Source: Oceanobacillus senegalensis
GTDB taxonomy: Bacteria; Bacillota; Bacilli; Bacillales; Amphibacillaceae
Direction of reading: 5' to 3'
Assembly (NCBI RefSeq): GCF_900176885.1
Contig: NZ_LT839648.1
Span: 3,703,297-3,767,296 of the forward strand
Length of the DNA: 64,000 nt
Part shown: positions 1 to 8,419 of the stretch, piece after piece
Layout of the letters: each line of letters opens with the position of its first letter
Position numbering within the stretch: position 1 is the first letter of the stretch
Translations under genes and position numbers: made by a program
Notes under the pieces: generated by a model
What the model saw: only the letters and a program-made list of their open reading frames with translations
What the model was told of the DNA's origin: nothing
Database searches by the model: none

Positions 1-7
1 TGGTTTT

Positions 8-46
8 TAAATAAGAAAAACCGCCAAAACATATGTAATGGCGGTT
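8..46 (-). terminator. Rho-independent terminator on the minus strand
   Basis: An 8-bp perfect stem (19-26 with 39-46, AACCGCCA/TGGCGGTT) is followed on the minus strand by a U-rich tract (positions 18 down to 8). There is no such tract on the plus side, so it terminates leftward transcription. No minus-strand protein gene lies to its right, which leaves its transcript unexplained (see findings). Confidence 0.6.
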
Positions 47-84
47 GGGGGTAGTGATATCGTCTTAAACTGATTGTAACACAA

Positions 85-113
85 ATTATAGTAAAAATAA
101 ATAATTTATTGAA
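85..113 (-). promoter_or_regulatory. Possible minus-strand promoter before the terminator at 8-46
   Basis: The minus strand carries TTCAAT (113-108), a 17-bp spacer and a perfect TATAAT (90-85). Transcription from about position 78 would end at the terminator near 8, giving an RNA of about 70 nt. The -35 box is weak and the region is AT-rich, so chance is possible. Confidence 0.3.
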
Positions 114-298
114 AATTTAATCTTTTAGGCAAATATTTGAGACATCCTAACTTTGTCGAATCAAGTCTATTAATTATCCAAATTGGTAAAAAAATAGTAC
201 ATATTTTTCTCTTAGAGCTATCGTAATTGGGCTAATAGTATGATATAATCACGTTTAAATATTTAGAAACTTTTAAACTACAAATGGAGGAAGAATAG

Positions 299-1339
299 AT
301 GAAAAAACTATTGTTATTTTTTGCTATTATTGCCCTTGTTATATTAGCAGCATGTGGTTCGGGCTCAGAAGAGAATACTTCCGGTGATGATACGGCAAGT
401 GATTCTAATGGATCTACAGAGGAAAATGCTGAGTCTGAAGGTGGAGACACGTATTTAGTTGGTGCAACTCAAATTGTAGAACATCCATCCTTAGACAAAG
501 CGTATGAAGGTTTTCAGGATGCACTTTCTGATGCTGGTTTAGATGTGGAATATGATTTTCAGAGTGCACAAAATGACCAAAATAATGTAAAGCCCATCTC
601 TGATGGTTTTGTAGCTGATGGCGTTGATTTAATATTTGCCAATTCTACTCCTAGTGCATTAGGTGCATTACAAGCAACAAGCGATATTCCTATTTTATTT
701 ACTTCTGTATCAGATGCGGTTGGAGCCGGACTAGTCCCATCCATGGATGAAGCAGGAGAAAATATTACAGGTAATGTTGACTTACATCCAGATGCTATTA
801 AGGAGACAGTTGCATTTATTGATAAATATTTCCCAGATTCAACGGTAGGAATGGTTTATAATGCAGGGGAGCAAAATGCTGTAACACAGGTTGAGGAAGT
901 AAAAGCTGCAGCTGAAGGGACTGGTCTTTCTGTAGCGGAACGTACCGTAGCAAATTCTGCTGAAGTTCAACAAGCTACGACAACATTAGTAGGAGAAGCA
1001 GATGTACTTTACATTATTACCGATAATACAGTAGTTTCAGCAATTGATAGTGTAGTAGGAATTGCAAATGAACAAGATATACCTTTAATTGTTGGGGAAC
1101 CAAATTCATTGGCAAAAGGTGGTTTTGCGACATTCGGAATTGATTACTATACTTTAGGTTACCGTGTTGGTGAAATGGGGGCGTCTATTCTATCAGGGGA
1201 AAAAGCGGTAAGTGATATACCACCAGAATTCCCGCCAGAAATCCAGTTATTCATCAATAAAGATGGAGCAGAAGAACAAGGTGTTGAATGGAATTCTGAC
1301 TGGGATGAGGCTGCTCAGATTATTGAAACAGAAAAATAG
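299..1339 (+). CDS. ABC transporter substrate-binding lipoprotein (TrpX/YtpX-like)
   Basis: 346 aa. It has an N-terminal lipoprotein signal with lipobox LAAC (lipidated Cys19), then a Ser/Glu/Gly-rich linker of about 30 residues and a two-lobed periplasmic-binding fold of the ABC_sub_bind family (COG2984). It should capture a small ligand at the outer membrane face and deliver it to the permease and ATPase encoded next. Members of this family have been linked to tryptophan or other amino acids, but the sequence does not fix the ligand. The start has AATGGAGGAAG upstream and a TATAAT at 244-249 with no clear -35. A 145-bp hairpin repeat separates it from the permease gene, which may set a higher level of the binding protein. 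Confidence 0.85.
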   Translation: MKKLLLFFAIIALVILAACGSGSEENTSGDDTASDSNGSTEENAESEGGDTYLVGATQIVEHPSLDKAYEGFQDALSDAGLDVEYDFQSAQNDQNNVKPISDGFVADGVDLIFANSTPSALGALQATSDIPILFTSVSDAVGAGLVPSMDEAGENITGNVDLHPDAIKETVAFIDKYFPDSTVGMVYNAGEQNAVTQVEEVKAAAEGTGLSVAERTVANSAEVQQATTTLVGEADVLYIITDNTVVSAIDSVVGIANEQDIPLIVGEPNSLAKGGFATFGIDYYTLGYRVGEMGASILSGEKAVSDIPPEFPPEIQLFINKDGAEEQGVEWNSDWDEAAQIIETEK

Positions 1340-1351
1340 TTAGTAGAAATG

Positions 1352-1496
1352 AATAGAGGTTGGGTCAAAAGTATTTTCTCGAAGTATATACGAACATAAT
1401 TGTTGTATAAATAAATCGCTCCGGAGATATATTTCGCTAAGTAGTGTATTATTCGTTTTTTGAGCTATACACGTTGCTTATGTCCCAACCTCTATA
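1352..1496 (-). repeat. Dispersed ~140-bp hairpin repeat, family A, copy 1 (inverted)
   Basis: The outer arms TAGAGGTTGGG (1354-1364) and CCCAACCTCTA (1484-1494) are perfectly complementary. The reverse complement aligns along most of its length with the copies at 14753-14891 and 39196-39333, sharing TGGGACATAA, CTCAAAA, CGAA, TATATT and GAAAATACTTTTG blocks. This copy lies inside an operon, between the binding protein and permease genes. It has no coding capacity. Confidence 0.8.
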
Positions 1497-1548
1497 GTGC
1501 TTTACTACTATCATAACTTCATGAATGACACACGAGAGGAAGGGAAAT

Positions 1549-2526
1549 ATGTTTATATCAGTTTTTGGTGCTGTGGAATCAGGAGTAATCTATGCAATCA
1601 TGGCTTTAGGAGTTTATCTAACCTTTCGTGTACTAGATTTTCCGGATTTAACGGTTGAAGGAAGTTTTGTGACGGGGGCAGCGGTTGCTGCGTTCTCCAT
1701 TGTTAATGGAATTCCACCCATTGTGGCTACCATATTAGCTGCTATTGCTGGTTTCTTTGCCGGATGCATAACTGGTTTATTGCATACGAAGGGTAAAATT
1801 AATTCATTGTTGGCTGGTATCCTTATGATGACAGCACTTTATTCAATTAATCTTAGAATTATGGGACAGCCAACCTTATCACTATTAAATGAAACGAGTA
1901 TATTTGATCAACTGGAAGCTATTTGGGCTTCAACAGGTCTGGACGCTATCTTTAATGGTATGCTTACTGCGTTAGGATTGGAACAATTGCCTGGGACATG
2001 GTCTATTCTAATTGTGATGACTATCGTTACTATTGGTATTAAATTTTTGACGGATTACTATTTAAAAACAGAGGTTGGTCTTGCATTACGAGCGATTGGT
2101 GATAACAAGAGGATGATACGTAGTTTATCTGCAAATACGGATTCCCTTATTATTGTTGGGGTTGGCGTATCTAATGCCCTTGTAGCATTAGCCGGGGGGC
2201 TGATTGCGCAATTAGGTGGATTTGCGGATGTTAATATGGGTCTAGGTTTAATTGTTATTGGTCTTGCCTCTATTATTATTGGTGAGGCATTGTTTGGAAC
2301 CAAAACAATTGTCCGTGCAACATTAGCCGTCCTATTGGGGGCAGTTATTTATCGAATTATTGTAACATTAGCACTGCGCGTAGACTTCCTAGAAACAGGG
2401 GATATGAAGTTAATTACAGCGGTAATCGTTGTGGTTGCTTTAGTAACACCTAAAATTATTCAGTCTAGAAGAGAGAAAAAACGTCGTATGCTAAAGCGTC
2501 AACGACTTAAGGCGGGAGGAGAATAG
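1549..2526 (+). CDS. ABC transporter permease (COG4120, BPD_transp_2 type)
   Basis: 325 aa integral membrane protein with about eight to nine hydrophobic helices, of the branched-chain amino acid/ribose permease superfamily (PF02653). It pairs with the COG2984-type binding protein upstream and the ATPase downstream. The conserved cytoplasmic loop GLALRAIGDNKRMIRSL (about residues 175-195) is the expected ATPase coupling segment. I chose the ATG at 1549 because GAGGAAGG lies just upstream; an in-frame start at 1525 lacks a site. The C-terminus is a basic tail (RREKKRRMLKRQRLK). The ATPase gene begins 3 nt after the stop, so the two are translationally linked. Confidence 0.87.
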   Translation: MFISVFGAVESGVIYAIMALGVYLTFRVLDFPDLTVEGSFVTGAAVAAFSIVNGIPPIVATILAAIAGFFAGCITGLLHTKGKINSLLAGILMMTALYSINLRIMGQPTLSLLNETSIFDQLEAIWASTGLDAIFNGMLTALGLEQLPGTWSILIVMTIVTIGIKFLTDYYLKTEVGLALRAIGDNKRMIRSLSANTDSLIIVGVGVSNALVALAGGLIAQLGGFADVNMGLGLIVIGLASIIIGEALFGTKTIVRATLAVLLGAVIYRIIVTLALRVDFLETGDMKLITAVIVVVALVTPKIIQSRREKKRRMLKRQRLKAGGE

Positions 2527-2528
2527 TC

Positions 2529-3323
2529 ATGCTAAAACTTCAAGATATTTCCGTCACATTTAATGAAGGTACGCCAGATGAGAAAAAGGCATTGAAGAAT
2601 ATCCAGTTAGAATTAAAACAGGGTGAGTTTGTAACGGTTATTGGGAGTAATGGAGCCGGGAAATCGACATTAATGAATATTATTTCCGGTGTATTAGTAC
2701 CAGATGTTGGTGATGTTTATATCGCCGATAAACAGGTTGTCCACTTACCTGAATACAAACGATCTAAATATATTGGCCGAGTTTTCCAAGACCCTATGGC
2801 TGGAACAGCACCGTCCATGACTATTGAGGAAAACCTTGCAATGGCATACTCCCGAAATAAAAAACGAAAGCTCAAACTAGGAGTAACGAAACAAAGGAAG
2901 AAATTGTTTAAGGAATACTTAGAAACTCTAAATCTTGGCTTAGAGAACCGGTTAACGGCAAAGGTTGGATTGCTCTCTGGAGGAGAAAGACAAGCATTAT
3001 CATTACTCATGTCAACCTTCACAGAACCCAACATCCTTTTGCTAGATGAGCATACAGCGGCACTAGATCCATCTCGTGCAGAGTTGATTACAAATCTGAC
3101 CGATCAAATTGTAAAAGATTCTGGGCTAACCACACTGATGATAACACATAACATGCAGCAAGCACTCGACCTTGGTAGTCGCTTGATTATGATGGATAAA
3201 GGGCAGATTATTTTTGATGTAAGCGGGAAAGAAAAAGAGAAATTAACAGTTGAGGATCTTATGAGAGAATTCCAGCGTATTCGCGGAGAACAATTCGGTA
3301 GTGATCGGGCGATTTTATCGTAA
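2529..3323 (+). CDS. ABC transporter ATP-binding protein (COG1101)
   Basis: 264 aa nucleotide-binding subunit of the preceding uptake system. Walker A GSNGAGKST is at residues 39-47. The signature LSGGERQ and Walker B ILLLDEHTAALD follow at about 150-180, and the switch histidine is in MITHNM. Having His rather than Pro after Asp-Glu in Walker B is typical of this subfamily. The ribosome site GGCGGGAGGA lies in the end of the permease gene. A terminator follows at 3344-3378, closing the three-gene operon. Confidence 0.9.
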   Translation: MLKLQDISVTFNEGTPDEKKALKNIQLELKQGEFVTVIGSNGAGKSTLMNIISGVLVPDVGDVYIADKQVVHLPEYKRSKYIGRVFQDPMAGTAPSMTIEENLAMAYSRNKKRKLKLGVTKQRKKLFKEYLETLNLGLENRLTAKVGLLSGGERQALSLLMSTFTEPNILLLDEHTAALDPSRAELITNLTDQIVKDSGLTTLMITHNMQQALDLGSRLIMMDKGQIIFDVSGKEKEKLTVEDLMREFQRIRGEQFGSDRAILS

Positions 3324-3343
3324 AATATATGCTTTTGAACCGT

Positions 3344-3378
3344 ACAGGGACCATAAGGAATGTGGTTCCTGTATTTTT
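3344..3378 (+). terminator. Terminator of the ABC uptake operon
   Basis: The 9-bp stem ACAGGGACC/GGTTCCTGT (one G-U pair, 11-nt loop) is followed by ATTTTTGT. It is placed 20 nt after the ATPase stop codon. Confidence 0.75.
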
Positions 3379-3534
3379 GTGTTATGGACTCATTGTGGAA
3401 GCAAATACGGATTTATTTCCAAGATAGTTATGACTTTTCTGTGATAAAAGAGGAGAGGTACCTCGGATAAAGGAGAAGATAAGGTTTTAAGAAAGGCTAC
3501 TTTCTAAAAGATTGTTACTATTTGCAAAAAATGG

Positions 3535-3610
3535 ATAGAATGCGCAATAACCAGACGAAGATAATCGGTGCATTAATACCGCTACGGAAATACACTACGC
3601 TTTCCGTATA
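3535..3610 (+). repeat. MITE-like GC-richer repeat, family C, left-end fragment
   Basis: It starts with ATAGAATGCGCAATAACC and continues with ACCGCTACGGAAATACACTA and CGCTTTCCG. Over 55 bp it is almost identical to 22494-22556. Only the left end is present; the GC-rich middle and right end are missing. The rest of 3379-3712 shows no gene. Confidence 0.7.
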
Positions 3611-3712
3611 ATGTATAATGGCATTCATAAAATTTATAGTATTTCGTAAAATGTTAAGACAATGTGAAACCAATAATGCTATACTTAATATAAAGATAAA
3701 GGAGTGGAGTTT

Positions 3713-3895
3713 ATGACAGAAAAGGAAGAGGTTCTTAAATTAATTAAAGAGCTACCGGAAGACGTAACATTAGAAGAGGTAATGAGAGAACTGTATATTT
3801 ACATAAAGTTTCAACAAGGTGTTAGGGAACTGAACGATGAAATGGCCAACAAGGGGAAAACAGTGAAGTTAGAGCATGATAAATTGTTTCATTAA
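3713..3895 (+). CDS. Small antitoxin-like protein without adjacent toxin
   Basis: 60 aa, acidic, two predicted helices. The segment LIKELPEDVTLEEVMRELYI followed by QQGVRELNDE resembles small proteins often annotated as antitoxin components of type II systems (pattern ‘I-LP-d-t-ee-m-el-v…gl-e-e-G’). I start at ATG 3713 because AAAGGAG at 3698-3704 has proper spacing; an in-frame GTG at 3704 overlaps that site. A TATACT lies at 3680-3685. No RelE/ParE-like reading frame follows, and the next gene is a transporter 218 bp away. Family assignment is from memory of the pattern and is moderate at best. Confidence 0.55.
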   Translation: MTEKEEVLKLIKELPEDVTLEEVMRELYIYIKFQQGVRELNDEMANKGKTVKLEHDKLFH

Positions 3896-4113
3896 TAATA
3901 ATTTTGTTAAAAGTAATGGTTGGAATGAAAGAGGTTAGAGATGTACAGGGATGGGTCTGGGCTAATCGCTATAGATCACAGCGGCTATATTGAAAGCGGA
4001 TTCAAATGATAAACAATTGAATTTTTCTGAAAGGGTCATTGTATTCCATCTTAACCTTCGATATAATTTAGAAATATTGATGGAACGAAGAACATGGAGA
4101 AGGGGATGGAATC

Positions 4114-5025
4114 TTGAGTCAAGGTAATCGGCCAAAATCTATAAGTATTCCTTTAATTGTTTCCATTATCGCTATTTCCTTTTCGGCTATTTTTGTAAAA
4201 TGGTCTGAATCTCCTGCGACTATATCTAGTATGTATCGCATGTGGTTTGCAGCTATCTTTTTGATTCCCATTGTATGGAAAAAGCGTGATGAGCTTCGAA
4301 AGGTTACAAAAAGAGATTGGAAACTATTCACTTTTTCGGGGGCATTTCTAGCCCTGCATTTTGCACTTTGGTTTGGCTCTTTAAAGCTGACGACAGTTGC
4401 AAGTTCTACTATTATTCTTGCATTACAGCCAGTTGTAGCAGTCATTGGTGGATTCATCCTATATAAAGAACGTTCTACAGCTTCCGCACTCACCACGATG
4501 GGGATTGCTGTTATAGGAGCTATCATGATTGGGTGGGGCGATTTAGCCTTAAGCACACAGGCTATTATCGGCGATATCCTTTCCTTTTTGAGTGTAGTGG
4601 CAGTTGTGGGCTATCTATTAATTGGACAAAATGTTGTGAAAAAGGTTTCACATTGGATTTATAGTTTTTTAGTCTTTACGATTGCAGCTGTATTTTTAAC
4701 GATTTACAATGTTTTAACTGGTGTTGCTTTAGGAGGCTATTCTTTTCAGGAGTGGGGCATTTTTATATTACTAGCAATAGTACCAACGATTTCTCATGTA
4801 ATAAATAACTGGTTATTAAATTATATAAACGCAACAACGATTTCGATGAGTATATTGGGAGAACCAGTTGGAGCAAGTGCCCTTGCTTTCGTGTTATTAG
4901 GTGAACGACTTACCAGCATGCAAATCATTGGAGGCTGTATTGTATTAGTTAGTGTGTTTTTCTTTTTATTACAGCAACGAAAACGAATACAAGCGCAAAG
5001 CTCGGCAATGGAAAACATCGGATAA
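4114..5025 (+). CDS. DMT family permease (EamA, two repeats)
   Basis: 303 aa with ten predicted membrane helices arranged as two EamA repeats (about residues 12-145 and 155-293). The family exports metabolites such as amino acids or drugs; the substrate cannot be read from the sequence. The start is a TTG, supported by AAGGGGATGG eight bases upstream; the ATG inside that site is out of frame and stops after three codons. The signature end of repeat 1 (LALQPVVAVIGGFILYKE) and of repeat 2 (ILGEPVGASALAFVLLGE) are clear. It is a stand-alone gene. Confidence 0.85.
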   Translation: MSQGNRPKSISIPLIVSIIAISFSAIFVKWSESPATISSMYRMWFAAIFLIPIVWKKRDELRKVTKRDWKLFTFSGAFLALHFALWFGSLKLTTVASSTIILALQPVVAVIGGFILYKERSTASALTTMGIAVIGAIMIGWGDLALSTQAIIGDILSFLSVVAVVGYLLIGQNVVKKVSHWIYSFLVFTIAAVFLTIYNVLTGVALGGYSFQEWGIFILLAIVPTISHVINNWLLNYINATTISMSILGEPVGASALAFVLLGERLTSMQIIGGCIVLVSVFFFLLQQRKRIQAQSSAMENIG

Positions 5026-5241
5026 ATGGTATGACCTCTTTAAATTTCTTGGTGTATTTTAATAAGTTACATGTTTTTGATTTCTTCTCATATATATTTT
5101 ATTAAGTATCAATTTTTAGTGATTTAGGGTGGAAATGGAGACTGCTCATATTAAGTTTTGTTAAGAGAAATAGCATACGAAACTAAAACTTACTTTATTT
5201 CCGGAATAATTTTTTAACATTTATTTCAGGGAGGACCGTTA

Positions 5242-5775
5242 ATGAAGACAGTCGTTATTCATGGATCAACTCGGGAAAATGGGAATACGGAGTACTTAAC
5301 GTATCATGCTGTTCCAAAAGAAAAAGGAACGCATATTTATTTACGTGAACATTTTATACAACCAATCGTGGATGAACGCCATGCAGAACATGGTTTTGAA
5401 GAAGTTGAAGATGATCATAAAAAACTCATAAATAAGATGTTGGAGCATGATGCAATTGTCTTTTCAACACCTATCTATTGGTATAGTATGTCGGGTCCAA
5501 TGAAGACATTTATTGATCGTTGGTCACAAATCTTACGTGATCCAGAATTTCCGCATTTTAGGGAAGAGCTAAAGAAAAAGAAAGTGTACTTAATTGCCGT
5601 TGGAGGAGATACTCCACAGGTGAAAGGTTTACCGCTAGTTCAACAATTTAACTACATCTGTCAGTTCTACGGGATGACTTTTGAAGGTTATGTGATTGGA
5701 AAGGCTAGTCGTCCAGGACAAATGGAAAATGACCAAAAGGCATTACGCGCTGCCTCGGTATTATTAGAGCAATGA
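5242..5775 (+). CDS. Flavodoxin-fold NAD(P)H-dependent FMN reductase family protein
   Basis: 177 aa cytosolic protein. The FMN phosphate-binding loop is HGSTRENGNTEYL (residues 6-18). The second flavin contact STPIYWYSMSGPMKTFIDRW lies at about 74-93. This matches the NADPH-dependent FMN reductase/WrbA-like group (PF03358/PF02525). It probably reduces quinones, nitro compounds or azo dyes, but the physiological acceptor is unknown. Start has GGGAGG upstream. It is monocistronic, with a terminator 35 bp downstream. Confidence 0.82.
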   Translation: MKTVVIHGSTRENGNTEYLTYHAVPKEKGTHIYLREHFIQPIVDERHAEHGFEEVEDDHKKLINKMLEHDAIVFSTPIYWYSMSGPMKTFIDRWSQILRDPEFPHFREELKKKKVYLIAVGGDTPQVKGLPLVQQFNYICQFYGMTFEGYVIGKASRPGQMENDQKALRAASVLLEQ

Positions 5776-5810
5776 CATATGGAAAGCATACAATTCTAAC
5801 TAATTAGTTA

Positions 5811-5840
5811 CGCTCAGATAATTTTCTGAGCGCTTTCTTA
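5811..5840 (+). terminator. Terminator after the FMN reductase gene
   Basis: The 8-bp perfect stem CGCTCAGA/TCTGAGCG with a 6-nt loop is followed by CTTTCTTATT. Confidence 0.7.
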
Positions 5841-5893
5841 TTGTCTTACAAGTATATCAATATTAGAAGAACTGTTCTTATATTTCACAAGAG

Positions 5894-5923
5894 ATAAAAA
5901 GCCCACCACTTATAGTGATGAGC
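5894..5923 (-). terminator. Minus-strand terminator of the M28 peptidase gene
   Basis: On the minus strand GCTCATCAC pairs with GTGGTGGGC (two G-U pairs) and is followed by TTTTTAT. It faces the plus-strand terminator of the preceding gene, so the two genes converge. Confidence 0.65.
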
Positions 5924-5936
5924 GGAAAAATTCATC

Positions 5937-5990
5937 TTATCACAGGTTAAGGGGCAGTCATCCCCCCATTTACTGAAGATTCATTTTATA
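5937..5990 (+). repeat. Dispersed repeat, family B, copy 1 (short, centre deleted)
   Basis: It has both conserved ends, TTATCACAGGTTAAGGGGCA and CTGAAGATTCATTTTATA, but only about 15 bp between them, so the middle has been lost. Its right end overlaps the stop codon (5986-5988) of the M28 peptidase gene on the minus strand. Confidence 0.8.
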
Positions 5991-6966
5991 AATTCGGTTC
6001 TTCATAATCATAATCGACTGGTACTGGTTTAACGGCTGATTTTTCTAATGCAGGTGTATCTTTACGAGTAATTTGGAAAGTTGCTGCTCCAATAATATTA
6101 GCAACATCATGTAGCTTTTCCTTACTAATATAATCCATAATGTCATCTTCTGTGTGATACCAAGGTTCAAGTGGTGTATGAATAAACAATGCTGCCGGGA
6201 TTCCTAAATGATGAAAGGGAACATGATCACTCCTGCCCAGTTCACTATAAGGTACAATATCGCTTACACGAGAACCTGCTGCGGCACCTAAGTCAGTTAC
6301 CGTGTTAGTCTTCCCATCTGCTGTAAACATGATTAGATCTCCAGCATCCTTACTTCCTACCATATCTAATTGAAACATCGCTACGGTACTCTCTATTTCT
6401 TCTTTAGACATTGCCTCTGCATAACGTCTTGAGCCCCATAAACCATTTTCTTCTGCGCCAAATGCAATGAATTTAATCGTTGTGTCTGTTGGTGTATTTG
6501 CATATATTCTCGCTAATTCGAGCAATACTCCAGTCCCAGACGCATCATCGTTAGCCCCTGGCCCCCATGCAACAGAATCATGATGGGAACCGATAATAAT
6601 TTGCTGCTCTGTATCATGATTTTTCATTGGTTCCTTTAAAGCTTCTACATTATAAGATGTAATTTCTTCCCCACGTGAAGTGAAGGTAAATTCGTGGACA
6701 TTCACCTTATCATAACCATAGCTTTCAAATTGTTCTACAAGATAATCAATAGTCCGCGCTTCCCCTTCTGTACCAGCAGCACGAGAACCAATTTCTTCAG
6801 ATAAATATGAAACGTGTTCATAAATATTATCGACTTTAATCCGTTTTACTATTTTATTATCCAATGCTTGTTTTGCGTTTCCGTTAGGTGCTGCAAGGAC
6901 AGGAGTTGTTACTACCATTAGAAAACTTAAGAGGATTAGACCAACTTTTACTTGTAATTTTTTCAA
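5986..6966 (-). CDS. Secreted M28 family zinc aminopeptidase
   Basis: 326 aa from the proposed start. A Sec signal peptide MKKLQVKVGLILLSFLMVVT…LAA precedes one M28 catalytic domain. The dinuclear-zinc motif residues are visible: GSHHDSVAWGPGANDDASG (His, Asp), AFGAEENGLWGS (catalytic Glu and Glu ligand), QLDMVGS (Asp) and SDHVPFHHLGIP (His). It lacks the PA domain of longer relatives such as B. subtilis YwaD. The TTG at 6966 is preferred because AAGGGTTGTGA lies properly upstream and a signal peptide then begins directly; an in-frame ATG is at 6984. It should cleave N-terminal residues from extracellular peptides. It is divergent from the M14 gene at 7277. Confidence 0.88.
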   Translation of the reverse strand: MKKLQVKVGLILLSFLMVVTTPVLAAPNGNAKQALDNKIVKRIKVDNIYEHVSYLSEEIGSRAAGTEGEARTIDYLVEQFESYGYDKVNVHEFTFTSRGEEITSYNVEALKEPMKNHDTEQQIIIGSHHDSVAWGPGANDDASGTGVLLELARIYANTPTDTTIKFIAFGAEENGLWGSRRYAEAMSKEEIESTVAMFQLDMVGSKDAGDLIMFTADGKTNTVTDLGAAAGSRVSDIVPYSELGRSDHVPFHHLGIPAALFIHTPLEPWYHTEDDIMDYISKEKLHDVANIIGAATFQITRKDTPALEKSAVKPVPVDYDYEEPNL

Positions 6967-7276
6967 AAAATCACAACCCTTCATTTGTTTGATTAGATAT
7001 ATTTTCGAGGAAAAACTAGGTTCTCCTCTATTTTCCAGAAAAATGGGATAATAGTCCTGCGGTTCAATTCATGTTTATAGAGGGTACTAGATTTTTTCAT
7101 AAAAATTCTCTAACAAAGTACCTATAATTACTTGACTAATTTATGTAACCTAACAAAACTCCCGGTAGATATATGGATAGATAGACAATATGATTCATTT
7201 TTGGATTATCGGAAGGAGTTTTGGCCAAATGCCCCGAAACGTTCTATATAAAACAAATTAAAATGGAGGGGTATGA
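6967..7276. other. Intergenic region between divergent peptidase genes
   Basis: It should hold promoters for both the M28 and M14 genes. TATAAT occurs at about 7123-7128 on the plus strand, and GTACT/AGTAC segments flank an AT-rich stretch near 7080-7123. I see no convincing complete promoter and no gene here. Confidence 0.4.
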
Positions 7277-8329
7277 ATGAAAAAGTTGAACAAACAATTA
7301 CTTATCTTGTCTATTACTAGTGCGATTGTGCTTGCAGGAACTTCTCTTGTTTCTCCTGTTATCCATGCGGTTGGCAATGGGCCAAACTATAATGGGAATG
7401 AGACGGTAAACACTTCGATTCTTACTACTTATGAAGAAATGGCAAGTTATCTCCAAAAACAAGAAGCAAAACAAAAGCATATGGAATTAGAGGTTATTGG
7501 CCAATCCATAAAAGGGAAAGATTTATATTTAGTTAAATATATTTCCAATCCAGAAAACCCAACCATTCTTTTCTTAACCCAACAGCATGGAAATGAGCAA
7601 TTAACGACAGAAGGTGCGCTAGAATTCATTAAGCATCTAGGAACAGGTAAGACAAAAGGGGTATTGGATAAAGTGAATGTATTAGTTGTACCGATGTTAA
7701 ATCCTGATGGTGCAATGGGGGATGTTGACTTTTCATTAGATGATTATGTTGCGAAGGGAGACCGTCATTTAACAAGATATAATGCTGTTGGAGCGGATAT
7801 TAACCGTGATCATATTGCTAAAATTCATCCTGAGACACAAGCACTTCATCAAAATGTATTACAGAAATACGATATTGATTATATGATTGATTTACATCAT
7901 CAAGGAGCATATAGCGAGAGAGACGGTGAGCTTGTATCCGGCTCCATTCTTCACCCAACAACTCCGAATGTGGACCCAGATGTGCTTCATAAATCCAAAC
8001 AATTAGGAGCAGTAGTATTTGATGCAATTGATTCGACTGGTTGGGGCCACTTAGGAAAATATGTTGGCGGTACAGCAGAAACAATTGCTCGAAATGGGAT
8101 TGCTGTGGAGTACGATATATCTACACTCTTATTTGAAATGCGTGGTATGGCAGATCATTCCTATGAGCCTTATGTACTTGGACAAAAGAGTAATGGGTAT
8201 TTAATCAAACAAACGATTAACACGCTTGATGCAGCTGTACGTGCGATTGCAGATAGATCCATTAATGAAAAGGATGTATCCATCTGGGATTCACTACCTG
8301 AACAAGAATGGCGAACTGATTCTGAATAA
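7277..8329 (+). CDS. Secreted M14 family zinc carboxypeptidase
   Basis: 350 aa. A signal peptide covers about residues 1-31 (MKKLNKQLLILSITSAIVLA…HA). The M14 zinc motif HxxE is in TQQHGNEQLTTEGA, the substrate-binding region in NPDGAMGDVD and NAVGADINRDH, and the third zinc ligand in IDLHHQGAYSE. The C-terminal catalytic Glu is probably in GIAVEYDIS. The protein would trim C-terminal residues from extracellular peptides. The start has GGAGGGG upstream. Divergence from the M28 gene and nearness to the Opp locus suggest peptide scavenging. A strong terminator follows. Confidence 0.88.
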   Translation: MKKLNKQLLILSITSAIVLAGTSLVSPVIHAVGNGPNYNGNETVNTSILTTYEEMASYLQKQEAKQKHMELEVIGQSIKGKDLYLVKYISNPENPTILFLTQQHGNEQLTTEGALEFIKHLGTGKTKGVLDKVNVLVVPMLNPDGAMGDVDFSLDDYVAKGDRHLTRYNAVGADINRDHIAKIHPETQALHQNVLQKYDIDYMIDLHHQGAYSERDGELVSGSILHPTTPNVDPDVLHKSKQLGAVVFDAIDSTGWGHLGKYVGGTAETIARNGIAVEYDISTLLFEMRGMADHSYEPYVLGQKSNGYLIKQTINTLDAAVRAIADRSINEKDVSIWDSLPEQEWRTDSE

Positions 8330-8381
8330 GGAGGATTCTTCCATTTCTCTATTTTTCGTTATACTATAAAATGAATAAAAG

Positions 8382-8415
8382 AAAAGCCGAAATCGATACC
8401 GATTTCGGCTTTTTA
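8382..8415. terminator. Bidirectional terminator
   Basis: A 14-bp perfect stem (8382-8395 with 8400-8413) starts with an A-run and ends with a T-run. It therefore works for the M14 gene on the plus strand and for the ABC exporter operon on the minus strand. Confidence 0.85.
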
Positions 8416-8419
8416 TAGA

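Noticed and set aside
3941-4009. 22-codon frame MYRDGSGLIAIDHSGYIESGF after the antitoxin-like gene
   Set aside because: It is too short and has no ribosome site of note; a gene remnant is possible but cannot be supported.
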